A stretch of DNA of 64,000 nucleotides from Chara braunii (taxonomy: Eukaryota; Streptophyta; Charophyceae; Charales; Characeae): assembly GCA_003427395.1 (NCBI GenBank), contig BFEA01000004.1, positions 4,065,328 through 4,129,327 of the forward strand, given 5' to 3'. Below the pieces are notes generated by a model. It ran no database searches and was not told the DNA's origin. It worked only from the letters and a program-made list of their open reading frames with translations. Positions 10,037 through 21,829 of this stretch are shown here, in pieces (within the stretch, counting starts at the first letter, position 1; every line of letters starts with the position of its first letter). The position numbers and the translations under genes are program-made.

Positions 10037-10414
10037 TGATGCATTCTCATCGATAGATGAGCGGTGCACGAAACCGAAGGAGCACCAACATGACGACAAG
10101 GATCCCGGTACATCAGGAAAATCGACAATATCAGCGGAAGACTCAAAGATGCGACTGGACTCGTCAGACTCAGGCTCAACGCGCATTGACACCATCACAC
10201 ATATCGATCCTGCAAGGAGGGTGACATACACGGAAGGAGGTCCCTCCTTGCACACACACACATGAGAGTAGCAACAAACGATGGAAGCGGGGATGAGACG
10301 AATGAAGAAGAGAGGGGGGAGACCAGGAGGATCTCGAAGTCGCCCATCAGAATACCCTCCTCCCGTCGTATCGAACCTGAACTTGGGCTGAACGGCCCAG
10401 AATAGTCGCTGCCA
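10037..10414 (-). repeat. 3' LTR of gypsy element 1
   Basis: It is similar over its full length to 16668-17083. On the plus strand it starts TGATGCATTCTCATC and ends GTCGCTGCCA, so it has TG...CA ends. It lacks an internal block of about 40 bp present in the other LTR. The pol reading frame runs into it (SSSFVSSPLPSFVATLMC). Confidence 0.75.
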
Positions 10415-11879
10415 GAAAGGCGCTCCGCTGAGATGAAGGGCACGAGCTTGGACGCATGGAATATTGGTGGAAGGGCAAGTGAGTGGTAACTTAGATGACG
10501 AACGAGGGCCCGTCTGGCTGGTCACCAGCAGGCGAGATAATGCGCCAAGGCCCCATCCATTTCGGAAGGACTTTGCGAGAGATATCTTGCTTGAGGCTGA
10601 ATTCCGCTGTGGACATCCAAACGAGATCGCCCTCGCCGAATGGATAAGGTAGATGCTGGCTTGACGACTCATGCGGATCTGCGTCTTGTGCATCTTGTTG
10701 CATGCCTTGACAAGCAACTCTTGCATGCGTCGAATGAAGGCACCGTGGTCGTCTTTTGCGATCTCACGAGGAACGACGATGTCCATGGGAAAATGGGCCG
10801 GCTAGCCATGCTCAAACTGGAACGGGGAGATAATGATAGCTGGGTGGAACGATGAGGTGTATGCCATCTCGATGTCGGGAAGCCGCTCAACCAGGTCATT
10901 TTGGTCGGGACGGATGGCCATGCGAAGAACCTGTGGGGTTTGATGCGCTCTCTCTATTTGGCCGTCATCCTACACCTTGACAAGCAACTCTTGAAAGCGT
11001 CGAATGAAGGCACCATGGTCATCGTTCACGGCCTCACGAGGAACGACGATGTCCAAGGGAAAATGGGCCGGGAAGCCATGCTCAAATTGGAAAGGGGAGA
11101 TACTGATAGCTGGGTGGAACGACGAGTTGTATGCCATCTCGATGTCTTGAAGCCGCTCAACACAATCCTTTTGGTCGGGACGGATGACCATGCGAAGAAG
11201 AACCTGTAGGGTTTGATGTGCTCTCTCTATTTGGCTGTCGGATTGCGGATGGCCAGCGAAACTCGGCTTGAGGGAAGTCCCCATGCAACTCATAAGCTTG
11301 GTCCAAAAGTCGAACATAAACCGGGTGTCGCGGTCTCATTCGATCTCCTTGGGAAAACCCTTGGTCTGTACTCAACCGGCAAAGAAGATAGGGATAAGGC
11401 ACAAACATTGCAAACTTGGTGAGGTGTTTGACCACCGTGAGTATGCTGTTGGAGCTGGACTTGTGCTTGGGAAATGACCGTGTGATGCCCATGGCGATTG
11501 ACGTGCGGTGTTCCTTGGGAATTGGCAAGGGCCGCAACTCTCCAAATGGGCGGTGGTTGTGGGGCTTGCAACGACGGCAAACCTCGCAAGACTTGCAGTA
11601 GCGGGTGACTTCCGCAATAAGGTCGAGCCAATATAAGTGTTGGCGAAGGTGACAGATCATGGAGGCGACGCCGAAGTGTCCCATGGATAAAGCGTCGTGA
11701 AACTCACCAAGAAGTCGTGTAAAGTTGTCGATCATTAGGCACACAAAGAAGGCCCTTCCCTCGTGAATGGAAAAGCAAGTAACTATCTTGGATCCGATAG
11801 TGCGATATCTTCGAGCATTGTGCATAGCGCTCGCGATATAAGGGGCCGACTGATAACCGCGAATGAAGTGGCGCCGCAT
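10400..11879 (-). pseudogene. Integrase of gypsy element 1, with internal duplication
   Basis: Integrase inserts the cDNA copy into the genome. The zinc-binding HHCC region is visible (GHFGVASMICHLRQH ... YCKSCEVCRRC, about 11560-11700). The core follows: MGITRSFPKHKSSSN stands where related elements usually have MDITGPF, so the first catalytic Asp is Gly. DRDTRFMFDFW, with the second Asp, is preceded by a stop. QIERAHQTL, with the Glu, is present twice. A 270-bp segment (about 10706-10975 and 10976-11245) is duplicated in tandem in frame. It covers the Glu motif through FPLDIVVPRE and RRFQELLVK. The C-terminal region (GDLVWMSTAEF ... LPKWMGPWRII) follows. I see no chromodomain. The protein is inactive as written. 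Confidence 0.8.
10706..11245 (-). repeat. 270-bp in-frame tandem duplication within integrase
   Basis: CTTGACAAGCAACTCTTG occurs at 10706 and 10976, exactly 270 bp (90 codons) apart. The two units stay aligned to about 11240 with scattered substitutions and a 3-bp indel near 11200. The copies differ noticeably, so the event is not recent, or it joined two different templates. Confidence 0.9.
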
Positions 11880-11993
11880 CTCATCGTCGATCTAGAAGGT
11901 GTGGTAAACGGCGGCGCAAAGGTCCAGACGTCGCAAAAAAGCATCCGCAAAACGGTTTGACTTGCCCTTGATGTGGTCGGGGACAACATCGAA

Positions 11994-13698
11994 CTAGTCG
12001 ATGTAAGCCATCCAACGCGCAATCGTGCTATTGGCCATGGCTTGGGACTTATAGAAGACCAACGGGTTGTTGTCCTTGACCCACTTGAATTGGCGTCGAT
12101 CTAGAAGAAAGTGCCACCATCGTTTGAGAGCATGAATGAAGGCTAACAACTCCTTCCGTGTCTCATCGATAGAATGGACAGGGGGTACTTTCTTGGTAAA
12201 GAACTCGACGGGGTGCCAATCCTCGCTGCCGTGTTGCTCGAGGACGACATCGTTGTCGTAGCTGGATGCATCCTTGGTGATATGTGTGGGCAAAAGAGGG
12301 TCGTAGATATGCAAGACCAGTGCGCAAAGCAAAGCATCTTTGATCGTGACAGAAGCTGCTCGAGCCTCGTTGTCGAAGTGAAACATTCGGTCCGCACATT
12401 GAAGCTTAATCAAATTGATCGCGATCGAGCCCTGGATGAAGTGTTGGTAGTAAGTGGTGAGCCTGAGGAAGGAACAAACATCTGTGACATTCTTGGGTTC
12501 CGACCACTCTTGGATGGCTTGAATCTTGGCGTATGAATTCGCATTTCTTGTGGTTGGCTTGGTACTTGGAGCGACGAGGAGTCTCCAGTACGCTACGAAG
12601 ATGCTTGAGAGGCTCGTCCAATGTCTGAATATAGGCCAGGATGTCGTCGAGGTAGATGAGCATGACTTAGTCCAACATAGAACGAAACTCGTTTGTCATC
12701 ACCACTTGGTATGTCGTCGGGGCATTGGTGAGGCCAAAAGGCATGATAACCCACTTGAAATGCCTATACCACATCTTGAACGCGGATTTGTAGTGGTCTT
12801 GCGGGCGGATTGAAATCTGGTGGTATTTGGACTTCAAGTTCAACTTCGAGAAGAATTTCGCACTGCCCAAGCGCTCTAGAAGATCGTCGATGCTAGGAAG
12901 AGGTCCTTCATTCTTGACGGCTTGCTTGTTTAGTCGGCGTAGTCGATGCAAAGTCGTAGATCCTTGTTCTTCTTTCGAACGAAGAGAATGGGCGCACCAT
13001 AGAGCGAGCTACGAGGGTGAATCCAACCCTTTTCGAGCAAGTCGTCGAGTTGCGCACGGAGAACCGTGAGCTCCTCCTCGCTCATACGATAAATGCAACC
13101 TTGGGGTGGGACAACACCCTCTTCTAGAATGATCTCATGAGAGACGGGGCGATCCGGAACAACTCCCGTATGTGGCTCGAAGTCATCGCCAAACTCGTTG
13201 AGCAAAACCGAAGCATGCAAGGATCCGAAGACGCATCCGTTGGTGAAGAGTCGGGCTTCGCTACGATTTGGAGAAAACAAATGCCGATCTCGTTGATCCC
13301 CTGGTATGCACAAGTGGCCTGAAAATTCTCCGCCATGTTGACTTGGCACTGGATCGAAGTGTGTGGAGGAGGTACGGTACATGGGACTTCAACGCGAACG
13401 ATAAGCGGCCACTGATGGAAGTTATCCGTGTGGTCCGCACTAGCAAGCCAAGGCATCCCCAAATTAACGTCGAAGTCCTTGTCCAAAAGCCAAAGGTGAC
13501 GGCTTCGCGTTCATGAGGCGCAAAGTAGACGAGGACAGCGTCGATGCATCGGTCAAGTAATTGTTGCGTATGACCGTTCGCACTATTGACCGGCATGGGG
13601 TGAAGCTCGTTGAATGAACCACTGACTAATAAAGTTTTGAGTCGGGCCGCTATCCAGCAAAGCACTGCAGGATGCTTGCCTGATTTGGATGCAGACAT
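11994..13698 (-). pseudogene. Protease, reverse transcriptase and RNase H of gypsy element 1
   Basis: The order on the minus strand is as follows. A decayed protease-like region (about 13400-13690; ANGHTQQLLDRCIDAV and LGMPWLASADH) has no clear DSG. The RT fingers and palm are next (GCIYRMSEEELTVLRAQLDD, YGAPILFVRKKNKDLRLCID; KFFSKLNLKSKYHQISIRP; FGLTNAPTTYQ). The YLDD active site is intact (LIYLDDILAYI, about 12640-12663). RNase H lies at about 11994-12413 (PTHITKDASSYDNDVVLEQ, RKELLAFIHALKRWWHFL). At least two stops or frameshifts split RT (near 12930 and 12665). KLNLKSKYHQ differs from the usual KIDLKSGYHQ, so the Asp there is lost. Confidence 0.85.
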
Positions 13699-13761
13699 AG
13701 AGAAGCATTGCGTTGTTGTTATCGTATTGTTGCATCGACCTTCGCTATATAGTCAAGAAGA

Positions 13762-15572
13762 TCAGCCACCGTGACTTGGTGGTCCATAAAAGGCTAAGTA
13801 CTCGTGTAAATGAGCGCAAATTGCTGCGCATTGCGGTCCCGACAAGCAGCCCTTTGTAGGGAGAGGTAGCCATGTGCGATTTTTGAGCCTTAACATTGCT
13901 CTCGCATGCTGATGAAGATGTCGATGCCGAACTGCTAACGGATGGAGAGGAAGCCGCAGATACCATGAATACTCGTCCGTGAACAACATAACCCCCCAGC
14001 AACAAGCCGGGCAGCATAGTCCTCGAAAGTAGTAAGGTGAGAACTTATGAGTTGTGCATGTGCCCCGGAAATAAGATACTCTGCTCACGAGGCAGCCCGT
14101 TCCGACGACATCGTGATTGTAGTCGTTCCACTCCCGACGACGCTCTGTTTTTTTAACAAGATTTCCCCTTGGTCTCCATTGCCTTCTTGTCGGTGCATGC
14201 GGCGGTCTCGTGGTCGTTGTTGTTGCACCACAAGCTATAGCTGTACTTATTCCGAACCTTGTAGATGAGCTCAAAGATGTCATAGCAAGCCTGAGGTTCT
14301 TGAGCGGCCTGCCCCGTCTCGGGCGATGATGATGATGGGGTGGATGTCTCTTCTTGCCTTTGCCCCTTCCTTTGGGCGGTGGACCACCTCGCCAGGTGGA
14401 TGCTACCGTGTCTCCCTCGTCCATGGCAGCACCCTTTTCGTCATGAAGATCGCCTGTCAAATCCGCGGCCACTGCAACCGTCGGTTGTCGTTGCTGTCCC
14501 TTGCATGTGCCTGAAGATCTCGAATGCCGGCCGTTGCAGGCCGCTGTGTTGGTGAGAATAATCAGCGAGGCGTTGTCGAAGGGCAACTGCAAAGTTGTGA
14601 GTGTCTTAGAGACTTGCATCAATGCATGCTGCAATGTCATGCACAACCTCTTAACGAAGTTGTGCTTGAGTCCCTCGAAGGTGTTTGGCAAGTTCGGTGT
14701 GGACACCAAGCGTTGATGCTTCGAGATCCAATCCGCGCTTGCCAAACTGTTTTGGTAGAAGTTCTGCAACTTTTCCGTTGCCTTGAGGTGCTGCGGTTCC
14801 ACTTGGAATTGCTTGTGCCATGTCATCGACAATTCGTCCAAACTCACTTCCGTGTGAAGGTCAACAATCCTGACTCCACGGGCCTCTCAATGGGTGGTAC
14901 AAGCACCCATGCCATTGGTGATGCAAGTGCAATGTAAAGTGCGACCACCATTGAATGGGGTCGGTCTTCAATGAATCTGTGAAGACCGGTATGTCGTCCA
15001 GCTTGGGTGGACGTGGCGAATGGCCGGCTGCAGGTCTGCTTGCTGCGACGGCAGTAAGCCGCTGCTCAAATCATGTGTCGGTGTCCTGCAAGGTGCCAAC
15101 CTTGATCGCCAAGGTTGCGAGACGTGTGTCCTGTGCGACCATGTGTGCGTCATGCGTGGCCATATGATTGGCCAGCCGTGCGTTTTCCTGCTGCAGGCAC
15201 AAGATCTCAGCCTGTTGTACTGCACACATGGCGATCAGGTCGGTGACGCAAGCCGTAACGGCGGCAAACTGCTGATCTGCTGGAGTAGCATCATTGTTGC
15301 CAGCCTTCTCGGCCCAGCCATTCGCCAGTGGGCACGTAGCCGCCTCTCCAAGTAGTAACTTGTCTCGCTGCACCTCTCTTTTCTCATCTTCTATTTTCTG
15401 CACTGCAGCTTCATCCGCCTTGCGCTGTTCTTCGGCTAAGCGGCGAGCGAACTCTTCCTCCACCTCCTTCCTAGCTGCAGCTTCCTCCCTCTTTTTGCTT
15501 CTGCGCTTCCTCAATCAGTGACTGCGTACGCTTCTCGAAAACCTCATCAGTTTCACCGGCCTTGTGATCCAT
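13762..15572 (-). pseudogene. Gag region of gypsy element 1
   Basis: A start codon at 15572 opens MDHKAGETDEVFEKRTQSLI. After a frameshift near 15500 follows a Lys/Glu/Ala-rich coiled coil (KKREEAAARKEVEEEFARRL), then AQQAEIL-type heptads to a stop near 15071. A second long frame (14847-13762) carries the capsid-like part (MSLDELSMTWHKQFQ ... WISKHQRLVSTPNLPNTFEG) and a basic, His/Arg-rich nucleocapsid-like part. A possible zinc knuckle remnant (CNNNDHETAAC) is out of frame near 14200-14260. Gag forms the virus-like particle; this copy cannot make a full protein. Confidence 0.65.
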
Positions 15573-16653
15573 GGCTGCGGTCGCGGAGTGCGAAAAACGA
15601 TACGTTCTGAACGCAATGAACAATTGGCAGCTACACAGCGGAAGAAGAGCTTTCTGTGATGAAGATTTCCGTAGCCATTCAGGGAAGGAACTTTGGAGTA
15701 GAGAGGGGGTATCTGCGTGGAAAACGAATCAGAAGGGAAGATCGTCGAAGTTAGGAGGGAAAGAAATCCACGGTGCAAAATAACAAATAAAAAAAAGAGA
15801 ATTCGCGAAGATGCTCCCACCATTTGGACTTCAGAAAAACGATGGGGGTCGTAAAGACATGCCTACACGTTGCGAAATGTTCCATGCAAAAAATGTGCAA
15901 AAGGAGAGAGTGGCACATGAATGGGAAGATTGTGCGAAATTTCCGAGAGCAATCAAAAGATTCAGTGGACACCGATGCGAAAAGAATTCCCTGCGATCAG
16001 CAAAAGAAATGTTCACAATGGGGTTTGGAAAGTGGTTATCCGTATGACTTCAAAAAATACGGAAAAGATGTCTCGTGGAAGTGGTGAACCTCCGTATGGA
16101 AGAGAAGATTGCTTTCGAAAGGAGAGAATCCGCGCGGTTTCAGAAATGGAAGAGTATAGGAAAAGTGTGAAGGCTACTATAGTCTTTTTGAAAAAAAGAT
16201 AGTCGGGGTCAAGAGAGCGGAGAAAACAAATTCGATCTTACAATACATTCCCACACACGATACTACTTCGGAGAAGGTGAAAGGAAAAAAAAAATCACGT
16301 GGGAGAGCAAACTTGACAGGCAGCGACTCGTTCGGGAGAGCGGCTTGCAATTTTATGCTGATCGGCGCAATCACTCACTCAATCAGTCATTCAATCAATA
16401 AACACCAAGTGGTTAATCAGTCACTCAATGGATTCTGACTAATGAATTCATCAACCCGTTTAGTAAATCGATGGATCAGTCAATCAATTTGGTGAACCAG
16501 CCAATCGATCAATCATCGGGGAGTCTGATTGATTGATCGATTGGTTTGTTCAATCGATCCGAATACTTGGCGCCCCCCCCTAGTCATACTTGGCGCTCCC
16601 CCCCACTCAGCAACTTCTAATGAGTCCAATCGCGATCCTACTTCATGTGGGTC
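15573..16653 (-). other. Untranslated leader of gypsy element 1
   Basis: A region of about 1.1 kb between PBS and gag without a clear gene. It contains a series of AATCAAT/GATT-type short repeats (about 16375-16560) and two similar strings, ATACTTGGCGCCCCCCCCTA and ATACTTGGCGCTCCCCCCC, near 16561-16608. Confidence 0.5.
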
Positions 16654-16665
16654 GCTCTGATAGCA
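16654..16665 (-). promoter_or_regulatory. Primer-binding site, initiator-Met tRNA
   Basis: The minus strand reads TGCTATCAGAGC, an 11 of 12 match to the common plant LTR-element PBS TGGTATCAGAGC, which pairs with the 3' end of initiator methionine tRNA. It lies 2 nt inside the 5' LTR, the expected place. Confidence 0.8.
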
Positions 16666-16667
16666 GC

Positions 16668-17083
16668 TGATGCATGCTCATCTATAGATGAGCGGTGCAT
16701 GAAACCCAAGGAGCACCAACACGACGAGAAGGATCCAGATACATCAGGAAAACCAAGGATATCGACAATGTAGCACAGCAGAAGACTCAAAGATACGACT
16801 GGACTCGTCCGACTCAGGCTCGGCCCGCACTGACATCATCACACATGTCGATCCCACAAGGAATGTGACGTAAATGGAAGAAGGCACCTCCTTGCGCACA
16901 CACATGGGAGTAGCCACCGATGATGGAGGAGGGGATGAGACAAATGAAGAAGAGAAGGGGGAGACCAGGAGGAGCTCGAACTCGCCCAATCAGAATTCCG
17001 TCCTCCCCTCTACTGTCGATAATCGTCACCCACAGAATGTCGAACCAGAACCTGGGCTGAACGGCCCGGAATCGTCGCTGACT
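16668..17083 (-). repeat. 5' LTR of gypsy element 1
   Basis: Counterpart of 10037-10414. It is about 40 bp longer through an internal block near 17000-17040 (TCTACTGTCGATAATCGTCA). Sequence beyond 17083 no longer matches the other LTR. Confidence 0.75.
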
Positions 17084-17603
17084 GAAATCTCTCCCTCGCT
17101 CTCTCTCTCCGTCTGTCTTTGAAAAGGAGAAGAAGAAGGAGGAGGAGGTGGCTATGGAGGGTCAGACGAGAAGCCGGAGGAGAGAGAGGATGAAGATAAT
17201 ATCGGCTGTCTCTTTTTCACCTGTACTGACCATCGTCGACGATGGCTGATGCAGGTCGTGAAGTGAAGTCCGGCGAGGGCGCCCAGGTACGTGGTCTTGC
17301 AAGCTGCGGCTATGGCTCTCCAGCCCCGAACCTCTTACCTCTCACCCCCTCCAGCTGCTATGGCGGAGCTCAAGAACACCAGCGCTGCTCAGCGCATCCC
17401 CAAATGTGCACCAGCAGGACTGTGATGTCCGCTGCTGGGTACTGGTCCAGCTCTATGGCGTTGAACCTGGCCCTATGTCCCCACGGCCTACGATCAGGGC
17501 TGTCCGATGGAGTCTCGATTGATGGTCCTCATCGTGGGCTCAAGTCGTAGTCCTATGCATACAGAGAAATCTGAACCTGGCCTCAATGGCATACCTACGA
17601 ATC
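17084..17603. other. No recognised gene
   Basis: TC-rich then GA-rich flank (17090-17180) followed by unassigned sequence. An open frame at 17242-17550 shows no domain I recognise. Confidence 0.45.
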
Positions 17604-17759
17604 TTACACCACCAGTACTTCCTAAAGTCGTGCCCGTTAACAAGCCATGAATTTAGGAAACTTACGGGCCACTACAGGAGCGCCCAAATTCAGAGTAGAA
17701 AGATTTATACTCTTCTTTTTTTTGACGGCTGGTAGCTGGGCTGCGTACTGGTGGCTTAA
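17604..17759 (-). mobile_element. MITE-E, copy 1
   Basis: A 156-bp unit that matches, in reverse, the element at 43640-43787. The ends are TTACACCACCAGTACTTCCT and CTGGGCTGCGTACTGGTGGC, then TTAA. The TTAA at the ends may belong to the target site. Inner landmarks shared with the other copy are AAGCCATGAATTTAGGAAAC and GCGCCCAAATTCA. Confidence 0.7.
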
Positions 17760-19150
17760 CCAGGCCTACAACGGCCATTCTGCAAACCCACTGGTCCGAA
17801 CAGGCACTGCCTGTTTGAACAATCCGAAAATTCCTAAATGACACATCTGAATCAGACAAAAATAGGACAGACAAAATCGGACCTGAACTCAACAGTAAAC
17901 AAATAAATAATCGACGAAAAATTAAAGTAAATGTTGAAAGGGCAAGAGCGTGCGAGGGTTTGGCCCCTCGACATATGGCCCTGCAGCAGGCGCGTGCCTG
18001 CCCTAAGTGAAGGCGGGCCCCCTGAATTTCAATGCACCCTGAACTCGACAATTTTTGCAAATCTTTGTCGGCGCCAGACAGTTGCCATGCGCCAGTTTGT
18101 TACATCCGCCTTGCACGTGAGAAGGAAAAAGAATCGTGAGCCTTCCAGGTCCTTCCAGCAATGTGGGGTAAGCAGGGTACACATAAATGCCTGGGTGGTT
18201 GGACATGCCTAACCAAATCGGTCCCAGGCCACTGTCTGAACGGGCCTGGGCGCAGACACCTTGGCCGAGATGGAAGCTACTGGGCACTCAGTCTCACGTG
18301 GGCATGGCAAGGAAAAGCGGCCAGGGGCCAGGGCATTCATTTGAGCGCTTCCAAATTGTGGACACAGCGCTTCTGGAGCTATTGCTCGCAGGCTGCTAGC
18401 TGCACTGTTTCAAGCGCGAAGGCGCACACGGGCGTTGAGAGGTGCAGGGCGCTGCTGAGTGCAGCGACATAGCCAGCCCAACCATAGCCGGGCTTCGCTT
18501 GATACAGGCAGCGGAGGTGGTGGTGGTCTTCGTGTATGGGAGGAAGACGTGGGTAGACAAGTCGAGGGAGAGAGAGAGACATAGAGAGATCAGGTTGATG
18601 ATGTGAGGGCATGTACCTGGTCTCGCCGATTGTCTACAAAGGTTGACATCTTCATGTACCTTGGTTCGGCTGCTGACGTCAACATTTGCATTGTCAATTC
18701 GTAGGCTGGTAGTAGATGCGTGATCGTGGTCTGGGCGCCGAGCGCCAGACATCGGTGCAATTCTGCTTTCTGGACAGTGTCAGACTTCTTGGCTTTCAAT
18801 GTGATTTTGCAATCTGGAATCTGTCATTTCACCAGTTCTCATTCTCCTTGCAAGTGGGAGTATGGTCCAAAAATGTGGCGGTGGGCCACCAGGTCGTGCG
18901 GACGGAAGGGTCTGCACAGCCTGGGGGCCGATGCGAAACTGTCAGGCTCAATCGGGCCCGTGTAGGTGCCCCTAGGATGCTACAACTCACCACGGGAAAT
19001 TGAGTTTGGTGATTGCTGGAGCAATTCCCTAAAGCTGGAGGTGCTCGTGGGGACCACACCACCAGAACACCAGATTTCTGCTGGTTGGCTGAAAACTGGG
19101 GGAAGGTAGGTGGAAAGACTGCAGACAGAAGTGGAACAATGAAGGAGTGG
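17760..19150. other. No recognised gene
   Basis: Unassigned sequence. A GCCCTAAGTGAAGGCGGGCC hairpin-type string at about 18000 recurs near 51900-51945. A short GA tract lies at about 18568-18590. Confidence 0.4.
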
Positions 19151-19958
19151 CGGGGGAACACGTGTGAAGGCACTTTTGTTCTTACTGGCAGGGGCCTACG
19201 ACAAAGAACAAAGCCGTTATTTTGGTGCAAATGCGCGTACCCACACTGTATGGGCCGTGGTCCACTACACAGCATTCGACATGTATAGGGACTGACATTT
19301 GGAACAGATACTTTTGCACTGCTCCAGCATTTTGTGTATATCGACAATTGCGAGCTGTCCATATACTTGACGAATGCTGTGCAGCAGAGAGGGATACTTT
19401 TGAGACGCTCAGTTGTTTTCACCGAGTTGTTAGTGTGCTCGGCCTTAAATGCAGAAATGTGGATTAGGCCTGCTGGTCAGGAGGCAGCTGACAAATGCCT
19501 ATCCAAATTCGGAAATGCCGAACTGCAAGCCTGTTGTATGCAAATGCAGGACTGCGGGGGAACACGTGTGAAGGCACTTTTGTTCTTACTGGCAGGGGCC
19601 TACGACAAAGAACAAAGCCGTTATTTTGGTGCAAATGCGCGTACCCACACTGTATGGGCCTTGGTCCACTACACAGCATTCGACATGTATAGGGACTGAC
19701 ATTCGGAACAGATACTTTTGCACTGCTCCAGCATTTTGTGTATATCGACAATTGCGAGCTCTCCATATACTTGACGAATGCTGTGCAGCGGAGAGGGATA
19801 CTTTTGAGACGCTCAGTTGTTTTCACCGAGTTGTTAGTGTGCTCGGCCTTAAATACAGAAATGTCGATTAGGCCTGCTGGTCAGGAGGCAGCTGACAAAT
19901 GCCTATCCAAATTCGGAAATGCTGAACTGCAAGCCTATTGTATGCAAATGCAGGACTG
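19151..19958. repeat. 404-bp tandem duplication, two nearly identical copies
   Basis: CGGGGGAACACGTGTGAAGG at 19151 recurs at 19555, and the two 404-bp units differ at only about eight positions that I can count, so the duplication is recent. Open frames on the minus strand are correspondingly duplicated (MKTTERLKSIPL...) but show no known domain. Confidence 0.95.
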
Positions 19959-20581
19959 CGGGCCCGCTGTGACTGCTCAGTTACACAAAACTTCTCGATT
20001 GTGGCAATATAGGCTCGTGCTTTCCCCTTCTTAAATTATGGTGATGAATGCATAATAATCCGCGAGGCCCCACTGTCCAGGGATTTCGTTGCCCTTAGGG
20101 AAGTTTCCCAGCCCCAACGCCGTCATCTGGCTGTAGTGGATCGGATGGCCTCGGTCCAGACGCAGCTTCAATGGACATGCAAAACAGCTCTTGGAAAATG
20201 ATATGGCAGAGGTATTCCCAAGTTGAGAATCCCTGAATCCGCAGCGCATCGCGGCCAAGCGAGGACAACTCTTTTTTTTTTTTATCAGTGACAAAAGGCG
20301 GATTTACCGAAAGGGAATTTTCTAAAATCTGCCAATGGAGCCCCCAACTCCTTCAGGAAACTCCTCAAAATAGTTCAGCAGAGCAGGACTCGTACGTTGT
20401 AATTTGAGGGCACACTCACACAGGCGACTTTTTTCTGCAAACAATGCCAGTTACTACCTGCCCAACTGCGATTTTGCTATACTGCATGGTTACAATGCGA
20501 GTTGTATTCAAACTGGACGAAGCCTCGACTTCCTCACGATTGCTACATGTGCGCCTCATGCAGTCGCACATCACGAAGCTC

Positions 20582-21240
20582 AGATGGCGGGCTTTTTTAC
20601 AGTGCTGTATTCTCGCTGACAACTTCAATTTGTGGAACACTTTCAGCATTCTCACGAATGGCAATGGACTTACCGGCTGCTATCTGGGGAAAGTTGAAGT
20701 GTCCAGGTTCGATGCACTAAGTTAAATCAAACAAATGTGGGGCTGGCCGTGAGTGGGAACCATGCCTACATATCTCCGCGGAAACTGGTGGGATGGGGCA
20801 GGAAGAAATAAATCATGTCATGCATAGGCAGGTGGCGGGAGGGTGGAGTGCCTGTCCATTCGGTGGGAAAGCTCAGATGGCGGGCTATTTGTTTTATGTT
20901 TTTCCATGGTTTCGATTCTTTTACAGTGCAGCATTCTCGCTGACGGCTTCAATTTGTGGAGCACTTTCAGCATTCTCACGAATGAGATATGTGCAATGGA
21001 CTTATCGGCTGCAAGTTGAAGCATCCAGGTTTGATGCACGGAGTTAAATCAAACAAATGCGGCTCTGGCCCTGGGTGGGAACCAAGGCCCACATACATCT
21101 GCAGTGACTGGTGGGATGAGGCGGGAATGCCTGTCCATTCGGTGGGAAATCTTGTCATACATAGGCAGGGGGAGGGAGAGCAGAGTGCCTGTCCCTTCGG
21201 TGGGAAATCTCGTCTTAGATAAAGGCAGGGGGAGGGGGTG
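20582..21240. repeat. Diverged tandem duplication, about 290 bp, plus 65-bp repeats
   Basis: CAGATGGCGGGCTTTTTTAC at about 20580 and CAGATGGCGGGCTATTTGTT at about 20874 begin two diverged units sharing CACTTTCAGCATTCTCACGA and AGTTAAATCAAACAAATG. Within and after them, TGCCTGTCCATTCGGTGGGA or close variants occur three times (about 20850, 21129, 21187), with GGCAGGGGGAGGG spacers. Confidence 0.8.
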
Positions 21241-21559
21241 TGCACACCTGGAGGACTCTGCCCCAAAGAACAAAGTTGCACACGGGAAATTTACAACGAA
21301 CCAGGACGAAATAGGAGATCTGGCATGTGACTGCTAATGAAGGAGACTTTCAGAGCAAAAATCCCTTTCCCGCTGTTGGGAAAATGGGAAAATAGCCTAC
21401 TCCTAAAAACTCGGAGGCTGGGCTGGACGGCGTCGATTGTTGATAAATCTCATGGGCGACTGTTGTTTTGTTTCGGCCGCGTCCTAAGAACTCGGGGGCT
21501 GGGTACTTCAGAACATGGGTTCTGGGGGATGTCAGTGGTGGTATGTTACAGACCTTGCA

Positions 21560-21771
21560 GGTGTGTATGTGGAAGAAGAAGAAGAGGAGGAGGACGAGGA
21601 GGACGAAGAAGAAGAAGAAAAAGAAGAAGAAGAGTACAGGGATGACAAGATCGAAAAAAAAAAAACAAGCCTGGAGAGATACCACGTCCAAATTGCTCCA
21701 CAAACGATTACGGAAGTCTCTCTCTCTCTCTCTGTGTCACACACACACACACACACACATACACACACACA

Positions 21772-21820
<49 letters not shown>

Positions 21821-21822
21821 TG
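21560..21822. repeat. GAA/GAG-rich tract and (TC)n(AC)n microsatellite
   Basis: A purine tract of GAAGAA/GAGGAG (21571-21640) is followed at 21716-21818 by (TC)n running directly into (AC)n. The same (TC)n(AC)n arrangement recurs in the hairpin units near 34.35 and 34.5 kb. Confidence 0.9.
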
Positions 21823-21829
21823 ATCTCAT

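Larger units (their letters stand above)
10037..17083 (-). mobile_element. Ty3/gypsy LTR retrotransposon 1, decayed
   Basis: A minus-strand element bounded by two related LTRs (right copy is the 5' LTR, left copy the 3' LTR). It has a primer-binding site just inside the 5' LTR, then gag, protease, reverse transcriptase, RNase H and integrase in the Ty3/gypsy order. Many frameshifts and stops make it non-autonomous. No matching 5-bp target duplication was found (ACTCA on the left, GAAAT on the right) and no clear polypurine tract was seen, so an old insertion or altered borders are possible. Confidence 0.85.
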
